Assembly (NCBI GenBank): GCA_029255605.1
Contig: JANLJF010000080.1
Location: 1-36,049, forward strand
Origin: Azovibrio restrictus
GTDB lineage: Bacteria > Bacteroidota > Bacteroidia > Chitinophagales > Chitinophagaceae
DNA: 36,049 nucleotides
Direction of reading: 5' to 3'
Program-made: the position numbers and the translations under genes
In this document: positions 27,237 through 34,820 of the stretch, piece after piece
How the letters are laid out: every line of letters begins with the position of its first letter
Numbering within the stretch: position 1 is the stretch's first letter
The notes under the pieces: model-generated
The model's input: only the letters and a program-made list of their open reading frames with translations
The model's database searches: none
Told to the model about the DNA's origin: nothing

Positions 27237-30080
27237 ATGCGCATTATTTCAATGTTTTTTGTATTGTTATTACTTTCAGTGCAAGCTTTGGCCGGTGGTA
27301 AAATCAGCGGTAAAGTGACTGATGAAAAGACCGGCGACCCTATCATCGGTGCTACTGTTATGGTGCAGGGTACAGGCCTTGGTACGGCTACTGATGTGGA
27401 TGGCAGGTTTATACTGGATGTGGCGAATGGAGATTATGTAGTGGAAATAAAATACATAGGCTACCAGCAAAAGAACGTCAGCGATGTAGTGGTGAAGGAA
27501 GGACAAGTGACAGAACTGAACGCTGTAATTGCTGAAGATGATAAAAAGACCCTGAAAGAAGTAGTAGTAACTGCTTCACTGAAAAAAGAATCTATCAACG
27601 CACTGTACATGATGCAGAAAAACAGTATTTCTGTATCAAGTGGTATCTCTGCCGATGTGATTCAACGCACACCGGATAAAAATACTGGGGAAGTACTGAA
27701 ACGCGTGAGCGGCGCCAGTATCAAAGATGGTAAATATGTAGTTATTCGTGGTTTGAGCGACAGGTACAATATGGCAATGGTAAATAATGCCCTGATGCCA
27801 AGTACGGAGCCTGATAAAAAAGCATTTTCTTTTGATGTGATACCTTCTAACCTGATAGATAATATCATCATCAACAAAACAGCTTCTGCAGACCTTCCCG
27901 GCGATTTTGCAGGCGGTGTTGTTACGGTACTTACAAAAGATATTCCTGAAAGGGATTTCTTCAACATTGGCTTGTCTGGTGGTTATAATACACAAAGCAC
28001 TTTCAAAGATTATATACATAATGAAAGGGGGAGCACTGATTACCTGGGTTTCCCCGGTAAAAGGAATGAACTGCCAACATCATTTGGTGAGGACAGGACC
28101 TCTTATAATACCATAAAGGCAACAAATCCTGAAGCTGCCTTCAATGCAGTTAAAGATTTGCCTAACGATTATAAAGAAGTGAAAGGTACGGCAATTCCAA
28201 ACCTGGCCGTGCAGCTATCCGGCGGCATATCTAAACACATGAAGAATGGCGATAAATTCGGTACCGTCCTTGGCCTTTCTTTCCGTAACACACAAACTAT
28301 TATACCGGAATTCATCCGTGGTAAATATGAAGAATCTCGCGTACACACATATAGTGTAGAGCAGCAAAACAGGTTTTCTTCAAATCTGGCCGGTCTTGCC
28401 AACTTTTCTTATGTAACAGGTAAAACCAAGATAGGATTTAAAAACCTGTTCAATAAAATGTACGATAACACGTACTATCAAAGGGAAGGCTATACTACAA
28501 GTAACAACCAGCAGTTTAAAACATACTCTTCTGTACCATCTGAACGCCAGGTATATAATGCACAGTTGGAAGGGGATCATGCTATCGGCAAACGCAATAT
28601 CAAAGCATATTGGAACCTGAGTTATTCAAACCTGCAGGCAAGCCAGAAAGATCTGCGTACAGCATTCTATGCGCGTGCCGCTACTTTTGATAATAACGAT
28701 GAGCCAATAGCTGATGAAAGCCTGCCGTATGAAATTGTTGACCGTAACAGCCGCAGGTTCTTCAGCAAGCAAAAGGATAACTCTTACGGTGGTAACTTCA
28801 ATATCAATGTACCTTTTGCAATGTGGGGTCAGAAACACAGTATTAAGTTTGGTTACTTAGGCCAATATAAAGACCGCGATTTTTCGGCAAGGGTATTTCA
28901 ATATGAGCCTGTAAGCGTGTTGTCTTCTACAATAGCACATCAACCGGTTAATACAATATTTGATCCATCTAATATTGGTGTCTCAGGCGGTTTTGGCCTT
29001 AACGAGATCACCAGTAACGAAGATGCTTATAAAGCAAGCGGGTTGCTGAATGCAGGTTTTGTAATGCTGGATAACAGCATTGCTGAAAAGTTCAGGCTGA
29101 CATGGGGTGTGAGGGTTGAGTCTTACACGCAGAATCTGAAAGCGACATTGCGTTCAGGCACCAAACTGGATAAAGAAGATGTATTCACCGATGTACTGCC
29201 TTCTTTCAATCTGTCTTATAATATGACAGAGAAAACAAAATTCCGCCTGTCTGCTTCCCGCACTGTTAATCGCCCTGAATTCAGGGAAATTGCACCGTTC
29301 CAGTTTATAGACTTTGAAAATGTATGGACACTGAAAGGAGATACCAACCTGGTACGTGGTAATATCACAAACATAGATTTGAGGTATGAATATTACCCAA
29401 GCGCTGGTGAAGCCATCACTGCCGGTGTGTTCTACAAAAACTTTAGCAACCCGATAGAGGCAAAACTGGATGATCAGTCAAATTTGGATCTGTTGATCTT
29501 TACTTATCAGAATGCCAAGTCTGCATATGTAGCAGGTCTTGAATTTGAAGTACGCAAAAACCTATCATTCATTGGTGATGCAGAATGGTTGAAAAACCTG
29601 GTATTAGGTGGTAATGTATCATATATCTATTCTCGTGTAGATGCTGCAAACATTATAGGTAGCAGTAACACCATTGGTACTAAAGCAGAAAGGCCACTGC
29701 AAGGTCAGTCTCCTTATCTTGTCAACCTATCAGCATTATATAATGCACCTAAAGCAGGTCTTGCATTCAGTGCTATGTACAACAGGATAGGCCACAGGAT
29801 ATATGCAGTAGGTAATGCCGGTATCCCTACCACATGGGAAAACGGCAGGGACATTATAGACTTGCAAATAAGCAAGCAGGTATTGAAGAACAGGGGAGAA
29901 GTGAAACTGACTATCGGCGACCTGCTCAACCAGCCTACTACTTTCTACTGGAATACTGATACCAAAGATGCTTACAAAGCAGGCGATAGCAAGTTAGGCA
30001 ATGGTAATGACCGTATATTCCAGCAGTATAAACTGGGCACTACGTTCACATTGGGCTTCAACTATCGTTTGAGCAAATAA
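27237..30080 (+). CDS. TonB-dependent outer membrane receptor with carboxypeptidase-regulatory-like N-terminus
   Basis: A 947-residue protein. The signal peptide (MRIISMFFVLLLLSVQALAG) is followed by a CarboxypepD_reg-like beta-sandwich (about 21-105: GKISGKVTDEKTGDPIIGAT to IKYIGYQQKNVSDV), the LKEVVVTAS link, a plug domain (YVVIRGLSDRYNMAMVNNAL and ADLPGDFAGGVVTVLT) and a long barrel ending LGFNYRLSK. Such receptors import bulky ligands with energy from TonB. The start at 27237 is chosen because it opens directly on the signal; an upstream TTG at 27207 lies in non-coding sequence. It lacks the length and context of SusC and is followed by a beta-repeat lipoprotein, not SusD. A 7/8 -7 box (GAATTTTG then CGC, 27210-27217) lies 19 nt upstream. 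Confidence 0.93.
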   Translation: MRIISMFFVLLLLSVQALAGGKISGKVTDEKTGDPIIGATVMVQGTGLGTATDVDGRFILDVANGDYVVEIKYIGYQQKNVSDVVVKEGQVTELNAVIAEDDKKTLKEVVVTASLKKESINALYMMQKNSISVSSGISADVIQRTPDKNTGEVLKRVSGASIKDGKYVVIRGLSDRYNMAMVNNALMPSTEPDKKAFSFDVIPSNLIDNIIINKTASADLPGDFAGGVVTVLTKDIPERDFFNIGLSGGYNTQSTFKDYIHNERGSTDYLGFPGKRNELPTSFGEDRTSYNTIKATNPEAAFNAVKDLPNDYKEVKGTAIPNLAVQLSGGISKHMKNGDKFGTVLGLSFRNTQTIIPEFIRGKYEESRVHTYSVEQQNRFSSNLAGLANFSYVTGKTKIGFKNLFNKMYDNTYYQREGYTTSNNQQFKTYSSVPSERQVYNAQLEGDHAIGKRNIKAYWNLSYSNLQASQKDLRTAFYARAATFDNNDEPIADESLPYEIVDRNSRRFFSKQKDNSYGGNFNINVPFAMWGQKHSIKFGYLGQYKDRDFSARVFQYEPVSVLSSTIAHQPVNTIFDPSNIGVSGGFGLNEITSNEDAYKASGLLNAGFVMLDNSIAEKFRLTWGVRVESYTQNLKATLRSGTKLDKEDVFTDVLPSFNLSYNMTEKTKFRLSASRTVNRPEFREIAPFQFIDFENVWTLKGDTNLVRGNITNIDLRYEYYPSAGEAITAGVFYKNFSNPIEAKLDDQSNLDLLIFTYQNAKSAYVAGLEFEVRKNLSFIGDAEWLKNLVLGGNVSYIYSRVDAANIIGSSNTIGTKAERPLQGQSPYLVNLSALYNAPKAGLAFSAMYNRIGHRIYAVGNAGIPTTWENGRDIIDLQISKQVLKNRGEVKLTIGDLLNQPTTFYWNTDTKDAYKAGDSKLGNGNDRIFQQYKLGTTFTLGFNYRLSK

Positions 30081-30105
30081 AACAATACCTAAACTATTAT
30101 AACAC

Positions 30106-30135
30106 AGGCCGGGGCAAATGCCCCGGCCTTTATTC
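30106..30135 (+). terminator. Strong terminator after the TonB receptor
   Basis: A 10-bp GC-rich stem (AGGCCGGGGC, 30106-30115, with GCCCCGGCCT, 30120-30129), an AAAT loop and then T-rich sequence. It separates the receptor transcript from the lipoprotein gene. Confidence 0.9.
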
Positions 30136-30183
30136 TTAACATTCAGTTAATCGGTGCTTAATATAGCCGTAACATACGCCTGA

Positions 30184-30191
30184 TACTTTTG
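30184..30191 (+). promoter_or_regulatory. -7 box TACTTTTG of the beta-repeat lipoprotein gene
   Basis: A full match to TAnnTTTG, 18 nt before the ATG at 30210. Together with the terminator upstream it gives the lipoprotein gene its own transcription unit. Confidence 0.55.
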
Positions 30192-30209
30192 CTGAAAATT
30201 AAAAACAAC

Positions 30210-31517
30210 ATGAGGTTCCCAAAACTTTTACCATTTCTATTCGCTGGTAGCTTAGCAATCCTTGCATCTTGTGGAAAAGATGATAACAAAAACAATAATA
30301 ACAACAATGGTGGTGGTACTACTAACGACCACATACTGAGCGGTGATGTAACGGCTAACAAATCTCTGAGCAATGACAAGCCTTGGACACTGAAAGGTTA
30401 TGTATATGTAAAATCTGGTGCTACACTTACAATACCTGCAGGTACTATCGTAAAGAGCGATGTAGTAGATAAAGGTGCTATCATCGTAGAACCGGGCGGT
30501 AAAATAATGGCTGAAGGTACTTCCGCCAGCCCTATCGTTTTCACTTCAGGTCTGCCTAAAGGACAACGTCGTCCGGGTGATTGGGGTGGTATCATCCTGC
30601 TGGGTAATGCCCCTACAAACCGTGCTACACCTCCAACTATCGAAGGTGGTGTTAACCGTACTTACGGTGGTCAGAACGCTGCTGATAACTCTGGTTCTCT
30701 GAAATATGTTCGTATCGAGTTCGCCGGTATCGCATCAGCTCCGGGTTCTGAAATCAATGGCCTTACTTGCGGTGGTGTAGGTAGCGGTACAACGATCGAA
30801 AACGTAATGGTTTCTTACGGTAACGATGATGGTTTTGAATTCTTCGGTGGTACTGTAGTTTGTAAAAACCTGATCTCTTTCTCTAACTCTGATGACGATT
30901 TCGATTTCGACTATGGTTTTACAGGTGGTATCCAGAACGGTATTGTTTTAAGGAACCCACAAGTAGCTGACCCCGGTGATGCTGCTAATGGTATCGAAGC
31001 TGATAATGATGGTACTGGTACTTCTGCTACTCCATTCACGCGTCCGGTGCTTACTAACCTGACACTGGTAGGTCCTAACGGTGCATCTAATACACAAGCT
31101 AACCACAACTTCGGTAACCGCTGGCGCCGTGCCGTTCAGTTCTCTATGACTAAGTCTATCATCATCGGTTTCCAGAAAGGTGGTTTCTCTATGGAATCTA
31201 AAGAAACGACTGATGCTTACAAAAACGGTACTTCAGAGTTCAAAAACAACATGGTTCACGCACTGGCTAATACTTTCAACGCTGGTTCAGGCGCTTCAAT
31301 GACAGCTGCTGAAATCGAAACTAAAGCTATAGCTGATGGTTGTGTGAAACTGGCTGCTGCTGCAGATGCGAAACTGAAAAATCCTTTCAAACTGACTGCT
31401 CCTGATTTTACTCCTGAAGCTGGTTCAGAAGCTGCAACTAAAGGTTGGGGTGCTATCACTGGTACTGACTGGACTAAAGGTTGGGCTAACTGGGATCCTA
31501 ACAGTACTGACTATTAA
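30210..31517 (+). CDS. Parallel-beta-repeat surface lipoprotein paired with the TonB receptor
   Basis: A 435-residue protein with a lipobox LASC (lipidated Cys21), then a Lys/Asp/Asn linker (GKDDNKNN and further Asn) and a Gly-rich body. Repeated short strands (VYVKSGATLTIPAGTIVKSD, AIIVEPGGKIMAEGT, GSLKYVRIEFAGIA, GTTIENVMVSYGNDDGFEFF) look like rungs of a right-handed beta-helix. Two acidic clusters, GNDDGFEFFGG (204-214) and DDDFDFDYG (228-236), could bind metal. A TTG at 30189 would extend the frame but overlaps the promoter box, so the ATG at 30210 is used. Codon use is strongly biased (Gly nearly always GGT), suggesting very high expression. I know similar proteins occur in Bacteroidota but not their function; a ligand-capturing partner of the receptor is my inference. 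Confidence 0.88.
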   Translation: MRFPKLLPFLFAGSLAILASCGKDDNKNNNNNNGGGTTNDHILSGDVTANKSLSNDKPWTLKGYVYVKSGATLTIPAGTIVKSDVVDKGAIIVEPGGKIMAEGTSASPIVFTSGLPKGQRRPGDWGGIILLGNAPTNRATPPTIEGGVNRTYGGQNAADNSGSLKYVRIEFAGIASAPGSEINGLTCGGVGSGTTIENVMVSYGNDDGFEFFGGTVVCKNLISFSNSDDDFDFDYGFTGGIQNGIVLRNPQVADPGDAANGIEADNDGTGTSATPFTRPVLTNLTLVGPNGASNTQANHNFGNRWRRAVQFSMTKSIIIGFQKGGFSMESKETTDAYKNGTSEFKNNMVHALANTFNAGSGASMTAAEIETKAIADGCVKLAAAADAKLKNPFKLTAPDFTPEAGSEAATKGWGAITGTDWTKGWANWDPNSTDY

Positions 31518-31546
31518 TAGTTGAGTTTCTAAGACAAATAGATAGC

Positions 31547-31580
31547 AAAACTGCCGCTCGTGTAGCGGCAGTTTTTTTTA
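31547..31580. terminator. Bidirectional terminator between the lipoprotein and cca genes
   Basis: A 12-bp stem (AAAACTGCCGCT, 31547-31558, with AGCGGCAGTTTT, 31564-31575), a 5-nt loop and a run of eight T. It lies between convergent genes. Confidence 0.92.
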
Positions 31581-31600
31581 TATAGTTTTCAAAATAGCAG

Positions 31601-33013
31601 TTATTTTTTAATGCCCATTTCTGCTGCCTTTTCTATAATAAAGGCATGTGCTGCATCATATTCATTAGGTATTATGCCATCCAGTATCGCCTCTCTTACT
31701 GCTGTTTTTAAAATACCTACCTCGCGCGATGGTGGCAGGTTAAATAGCTGCATGATCTCTTCACCTGTAATGGGTGGTTGCCAGTTGCGCATTTTATCTG
31801 CTTCTTCTACTTCTTTCAGCCGTTTCTTTACCAGCTCAAAGTTTTCCAGGTAGCGTTTTACTTTCTGTTTGTTTTTCGATGTTATGTCGCTTTCGCATAG
31901 CAGCATCAGGTCTTCCAGGTCTTCACCGGCATCAAACAGCAGCCTGCGCATGGCAGAGTCTGTTATGTCTTCTTTAGTAAGGCTGATGGGGCGTAAGTGC
32001 AGGGCTACCAGTTTGGCCACGTATTTCATCTTCTCATTCTGCGGTAGCTTTAGCTGGCGAAATATTTTATGCGTCATTTTCTCACCAACAGCATCGTGGC
32101 CGTGAAATGTCCATCCATGCCCTTTTTCAAAGCGCTTGGTAGGTGTCTTGCCTATATCGTGTAGCAATGCAGCCCAGCGCAACCATAGATTGTCGCTGCG
32201 GTACGCTACATTATCTACCACCTGCAGGGTATGGTAGAAGTTGTCTTTATGCCCTTTGTTATCTACATACTCCACACCCACCAGGTCGGTTAGCTGGTGA
32301 AAGAATTCTTTTAGCAAACCGCTGCGAAACAGCAGGTCGAACCCAACCGATGGTGTGTCGGTCATCATGATTTTATTCAGCTCATCGCTGATACGCTCAG
32401 CCGATACTATTTTGATACGTTCGCGGTTGCGATAGATAGCTTCAAATGTTTCAGGTACTATAGTAAAGCCCAGCTGGTTGGCAAAGCGTATGCAACGCAT
32501 CATCCTTAGAGGGTCGTCAGAGAAGGTGATATCCGGGTCCAGCGGTGTGCGTATCAGTTTGTCCTTAATATCCTGCATGCCGTTGAATGGGTCCACCAGT
32601 GTGCCATAGTCTGTTTTATTCAGGCTGATGGCCATAGCATTGATGGTAAAATCGCGTCGTAGCTGGTCATCGCTTAGAGTGCCGGGTGTTACTTCCGGCT
32701 TGCGGGAGTGTTGCCTGTATGATTCTTTGCGCGCCCCAACAAATTCTACTTCAAAGCCATGCCATTTAAACTGTGCGGTACCAAAGTTTTTAAAGAAATT
32801 GACACTTGGACGATGAGGTAGTTTTTTGGCCACTGCATGGGCCAGCTCTATGCCATCGCCAAGGCACACGATATCTGCATCCTTCGTGCGGCGGCCTATT
32901 ATTTTATCGCGCACAAAGCCGCCTATCAGGTAGCTATCCATCTGCATCTCTTGTGCAGTAGCTCCTATCAGGTCAAACAAATACTGTTCTTCGGGCGTGC
33001 AGGTAATATCCAT
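31601..33013 (-). CDS. cca: CCA tRNA nucleotidyltransferase / poly(A) polymerase family protein with HD domain
   Basis: A 470-residue cytoplasmic enzyme of the class II nucleotidyltransferase type, expected to add or repair the 3' CCA of tRNAs. Visible motifs are GGFVRD (31-36), the catalytic Asp pair DAD (45-47), [10 protein letters not shown] (119-128) and [12 protein letters not shown] (167-178). An HD phosphohydrolase domain follows, with HDIGK (285-289) and HGHDAVG. A poly(A) polymerase or split CC/A-adding activity cannot be excluded. It lies 33 nt downstream of tsaC on the same strand, but a promoter-like box lies in the gap. Confidence 0.92.
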   Translation of the reverse strand: MDITCTPEEQYLFDLIGATAQEMQMDSYLIGGFVRDKIIGRRTKDADIVCLGDGIELAHAVAKKLPHRPSVNFFKNFGTAQFKWHGFEVEFVGARKESYRQHSRKPEVTPGTLSDDQLRRDFTINAMAISLNKTDYGTLVDPFNGMQDIKDKLIRTPLDPDITFSDDPLRMMRCIRFANQLGFTIVPETFEAIYRNRERIKIVSAERISDELNKIMMTDTPSVGFDLLFRSGLLKEFFHQLTDLVGVEYVDNKGHKDNFYHTLQVVDNVAYRSDNLWLRWAALLHDIGKTPTKRFEKGHGWTFHGHDAVGEKMTHKIFRQLKLPQNEKMKYVAKLVALHLRPISLTKEDITDSAMRRLLFDAGEDLEDLMLLCESDITSKNKQKVKRYLENFELVKKRLKEVEEADKMRNWQPPITGEEIMQLFNLPPSREVGILKTAVREAILDGIIPNEYDAAHAFIIEKAAEMGIKK

Positions 33014-33020
33014 ACGGGCG

Positions 33021-33028
33021 CAAAGCTA
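33021..33028 (-). promoter_or_regulatory. -7 box TAGCTTTG, 7 nt before the cca ATG, with CGC extension
   Basis: A full TAnnTTTG match followed by CGC, inside the 33-nt gap between tsaC and cca. It would give cca its own nearly leaderless transcript in addition to read-through. No clear -33 TTG is visible. Confidence 0.45.
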
Positions 33029-33046
33029 AAACAACTAAAAGAGATA

Positions 33047-33610
33047 TCACGGACGTAAAACGGTCATGTTGCCTTCATCATCCATTTTCACCAATCGCGA
33101 TGGTGGCTTTATGGTTTCATCACCCCTGCGGTGTTGCACTATATAATCTACACCGGTTTTTATGGCTTCAGACACCTGGCTGAATGTGGCCGGCGTAGGG
33201 GCGCCGCTGATGTTGGCAGATGTGGATACAATGGGTTTCTGTAGTCGTTTTATCAGGGCTTTGCAAAAAGGATCGGTCGTTACGCGTATCGCTACGCTTC
33301 CATCTTCGTTTATCACATTATCTGCCAGGCCTATAGCCCCTTCATATATCACGGTTGTAGGCTTCTCAAAATTTTCCACCATATCTATAATATCTGGCGG
33401 CGGCGCAGCTACATATTGCAGAATATCTCTGGCATCTGCCAGCAGCACAATCATGCTTTTTTCTCTCGGGCGCTGCTTTACAGCAAAAACTTTATCCACC
33501 GCAGCTTCGTTCAGTGCATCGCAGCCTATACCCCATACCGTATCGGTAGGGTAAAGGATAGTGCCCCCGCTGTTCATTATATTTAATGCGTTCTTAATGT
33601 CTTGTTCCAT
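33047..33610 (-). CDS. tsaC: L-threonylcarbamoyladenylate synthase (Sua5/YciO/YrdC family)
   Basis: A 187-residue single-domain protein of the YrdC fold, expected to make threonylcarbamoyl-AMP from threonine, bicarbonate and ATP for the t6A modification of tRNAs. Features are YPTDTVWGIGCDA (20-32), KQRPREKSM (basic nucleotide-binding patch), and STSANISG near the C-terminal third. It has the short TsaC length, without the Sua5 linker domain. It is followed by cca, another tRNA maturation gene. No TAnnTTTG box was found directly upstream of the ATG at 33610. Confidence 0.93.
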   Translation of the reverse strand: MEQDIKNALNIMNSGGTILYPTDTVWGIGCDALNEAAVDKVFAVKQRPREKSMIVLLADARDILQYVAAPPPDIIDMVENFEKPTTVIYEGAIGLADNVINEDGSVAIRVTTDPFCKALIKRLQKPIVSTSANISGAPTPATFSQVSEAIKTGVDYIVQHRRGDETIKPPSRLVKMDDEGNMTVLRP

Positions 33611-33735
33611 ATACTGTAGTAAAAACGGGTGTTTTATTGAAGCTTAATAGCTATTTTTGTGGTAAGACCCAAAAATACACCATAGTTAACAGGGGATTAA
33701 CAACCCTTTAGGGGTATTGTAACTGTCTTAGGTAT

Positions 33736-33743
33736 TAAATTTG
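33736..33743 (+). promoter_or_regulatory. -7 box TAAATTTG of the DUF1573 pair
   Basis: A full match to TAnnTTTG, 27 nt before the ATG at 33771. A TTG lies at 33717-33719, but the 16-nt spacing is short. The rest of the gap back to tsaC (33611-33735) shows nothing else recognisable. Confidence 0.5.
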
Positions 33744-33770
33744 TTTTACTCATTTAAAAGTCCAGAAAAA

Positions 33771-34283
33771 ATGAAAAAGGTTTTACTTTCTTTAGGTATG
33801 GTGTTTATGGCTACAGGCTTTGCTATGGCGCAAGATTCGCATGCAGGTCACAACCATGGCACTACTACTACAGCCGCAGCACCTGCTCCGGCAGCCGCTC
33901 CTCAGGCTAAGACATCTACAACACTGACTACTGAAAACATGTCTTTCACAGGCGATGTGCACGAATTTGGCAACCTGCCTGAAGGTCCGAGTGCTGAACA
34001 CGAATTCAAATTTAAGAATACGGGTAAAGAACCCATCATAATTTCTAATGTAACGGCTTCATGCGGTTGCACTACACCTTCTTATTCTAAAGAACCGGTA
34101 CTGCCTGGTAAAACCGGTAGCATCAAAGCGGTGTATAGCACTCAAGGCCGTGTAGGTCCGTTTACAAAAGCCATTACTGTGGTATCTAACGCCGGTACTA
34201 AAGTACTGACGATCAAAGGTACAGTTGACAAAGCACCTGAAAATTCAGTGCCTGCCAACAAATCAATGGTAAAAACAAACTAA
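33771..34283 (+). CDS. DUF1573 domain protein with His-rich and Ala/Pro linker
   Basis: A 170-residue exported protein. A signal peptide is cleaved after AMA (residue 20), then DSHAGHNHG (22-30) and a Thr/Ala/Pro linker (31-48) precede one DUF1573 domain. The domain shows HEFGNLPEG, FKNTGKEPIIISNVTASCGC and TTPSYSKEPVLPGKTG, with the conserved Cys98-Gly-Cys100. DUF1573 is an Ig-like beta-sandwich common in Bacteroidota envelopes and without an assigned role. The ATG at 33771 is chosen over a TTG at 33741 that overlaps the promoter box. The next gene, 31 nt on, is a paralogue, so they are likely co-transcribed. Confidence 0.88.
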   Translation: MKKVLLSLGMVFMATGFAMAQDSHAGHNHGTTTTAAAPAPAAAPQAKTSTTLTTENMSFTGDVHEFGNLPEGPSAEHEFKFKNTGKEPIIISNVTASCGCTTPSYSKEPVLPGKTGSIKAVYSTQGRVGPFTKAITVVSNAGTKVLTIKGTVDKAPENSVPANKSMVKTN

Positions 34284-34314
34284 GAATAGCTTTTAGCTGA
34301 AAAATAACCGGAAG

Positions 34315-34722
34315 ATGAAGAAGATAGTTGCAGCATTGTTTCTTACGCTTTGTGCCACTGCAGGTGCTTATGCACAGGGTGCAGAGTTTAAGTTCAAGAA
34401 CGGAGATGTTCACGATTTCGGTACTTTGAAGGAAGGTCCGGTGGCAGAACATGCTTTTGAGTTTACAAACGTGGGTAAAGAACCACTGATAATAGTAGAT
34501 GCAAAAGCCGACTGCGGCTGTACTACTCCCGAATGGCCCAAACAACCCATTTTGCCAGGTAAAGCAGGTAAAATAGTGGTGCGTTATACAACAAAGGGCC
34601 ACGTAGCACCATTCAACAAACATATTTATGTAAAGTCTAATGCCAAAGTGCCAAATGGCAATGAGCGTTACGACTTGCAGATAAAAGGTGTGGTGGTAGC
34701 TGCCAAAGAACCGGGAAATTAA
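34315..34722 (+). CDS. DUF1573 domain protein, short paralogue
   Basis: A 135-residue exported protein: signal peptide cleaved after AYA (residue 20), then one DUF1573 domain directly (VHDFGTLKEGPVAEHAFEF, VGKEPLIIVDAKADCGCTTP with Cys67 and Cys69, PILPGKAGKIVVRYTTKG). It lacks the His-rich and Pro-rich insert of its neighbour but matches it throughout the domain, so the two arose by tandem duplication. Role unknown; the CGC motif could bind metal or form a disulphide. Confidence 0.88.
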   Translation: MKKIVAALFLTLCATAGAYAQGAEFKFKNGDVHDFGTLKEGPVAEHAFEFTNVGKEPLIIVDAKADCGCTTPEWPKQPILPGKAGKIVVRYTTKGHVAPFNKHIYVKSNAKVPNGNERYDLQIKGVVVAAKEPGN

Positions 34723-34752
34723 TATCGGACGAAACATGACGAATATAGAATG

Positions 34753-34778
34753 GCCGCCTTATGGCGGCTATTTCTTTT
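34753..34778 (+). terminator. Terminator after the DUF1573 pair
   Basis: A 6-bp stem GCCGCC (34753-34758) with GGCGGC (34763-34768), a TTAT loop, then a T-rich run. It ends just before the next promoter. Confidence 0.75.
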
Positions 34779-34786
34779 ACAGGTTG

Positions 34787-34816
34787 TTGAAACAATGGTG
34801 CATTCGCTTAATTTTG
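34787..34816 (+). promoter_or_regulatory. Promoter: TTG (34787-34789), 19 nt, TAATTTTG (34809-34816)
   Basis: A near-ideal Bacteroidota promoter whose -7 box ends 4 nt before the ATG at 34821 and continues with CGC. Transcription should start at or beside the A of the start codon, so the mRNA is predicted to be leaderless. Confidence 0.75.
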
Positions 34817-34820
34817 CGCC

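Noticed and set aside
30189-30209. TTG start for the beta-repeat lipoprotein
   Set aside because: The TTG is the end of the TACTTTTG promoter box; the ATG at 30210 gives a proper lipoprotein signal.
27237-31517. Classical SusC/SusD polysaccharide utilisation locus
   Set aside because: The lipoprotein has beta-repeat rungs instead of the helical TPR-like SusD fold, and no glycoside hydrolase or sensor gene is near.
33741-33770. TTG start for the first DUF1573 protein
   Set aside because: It overlaps the TAAATTTG box; the ATG at 33771 opens directly on the signal peptide.
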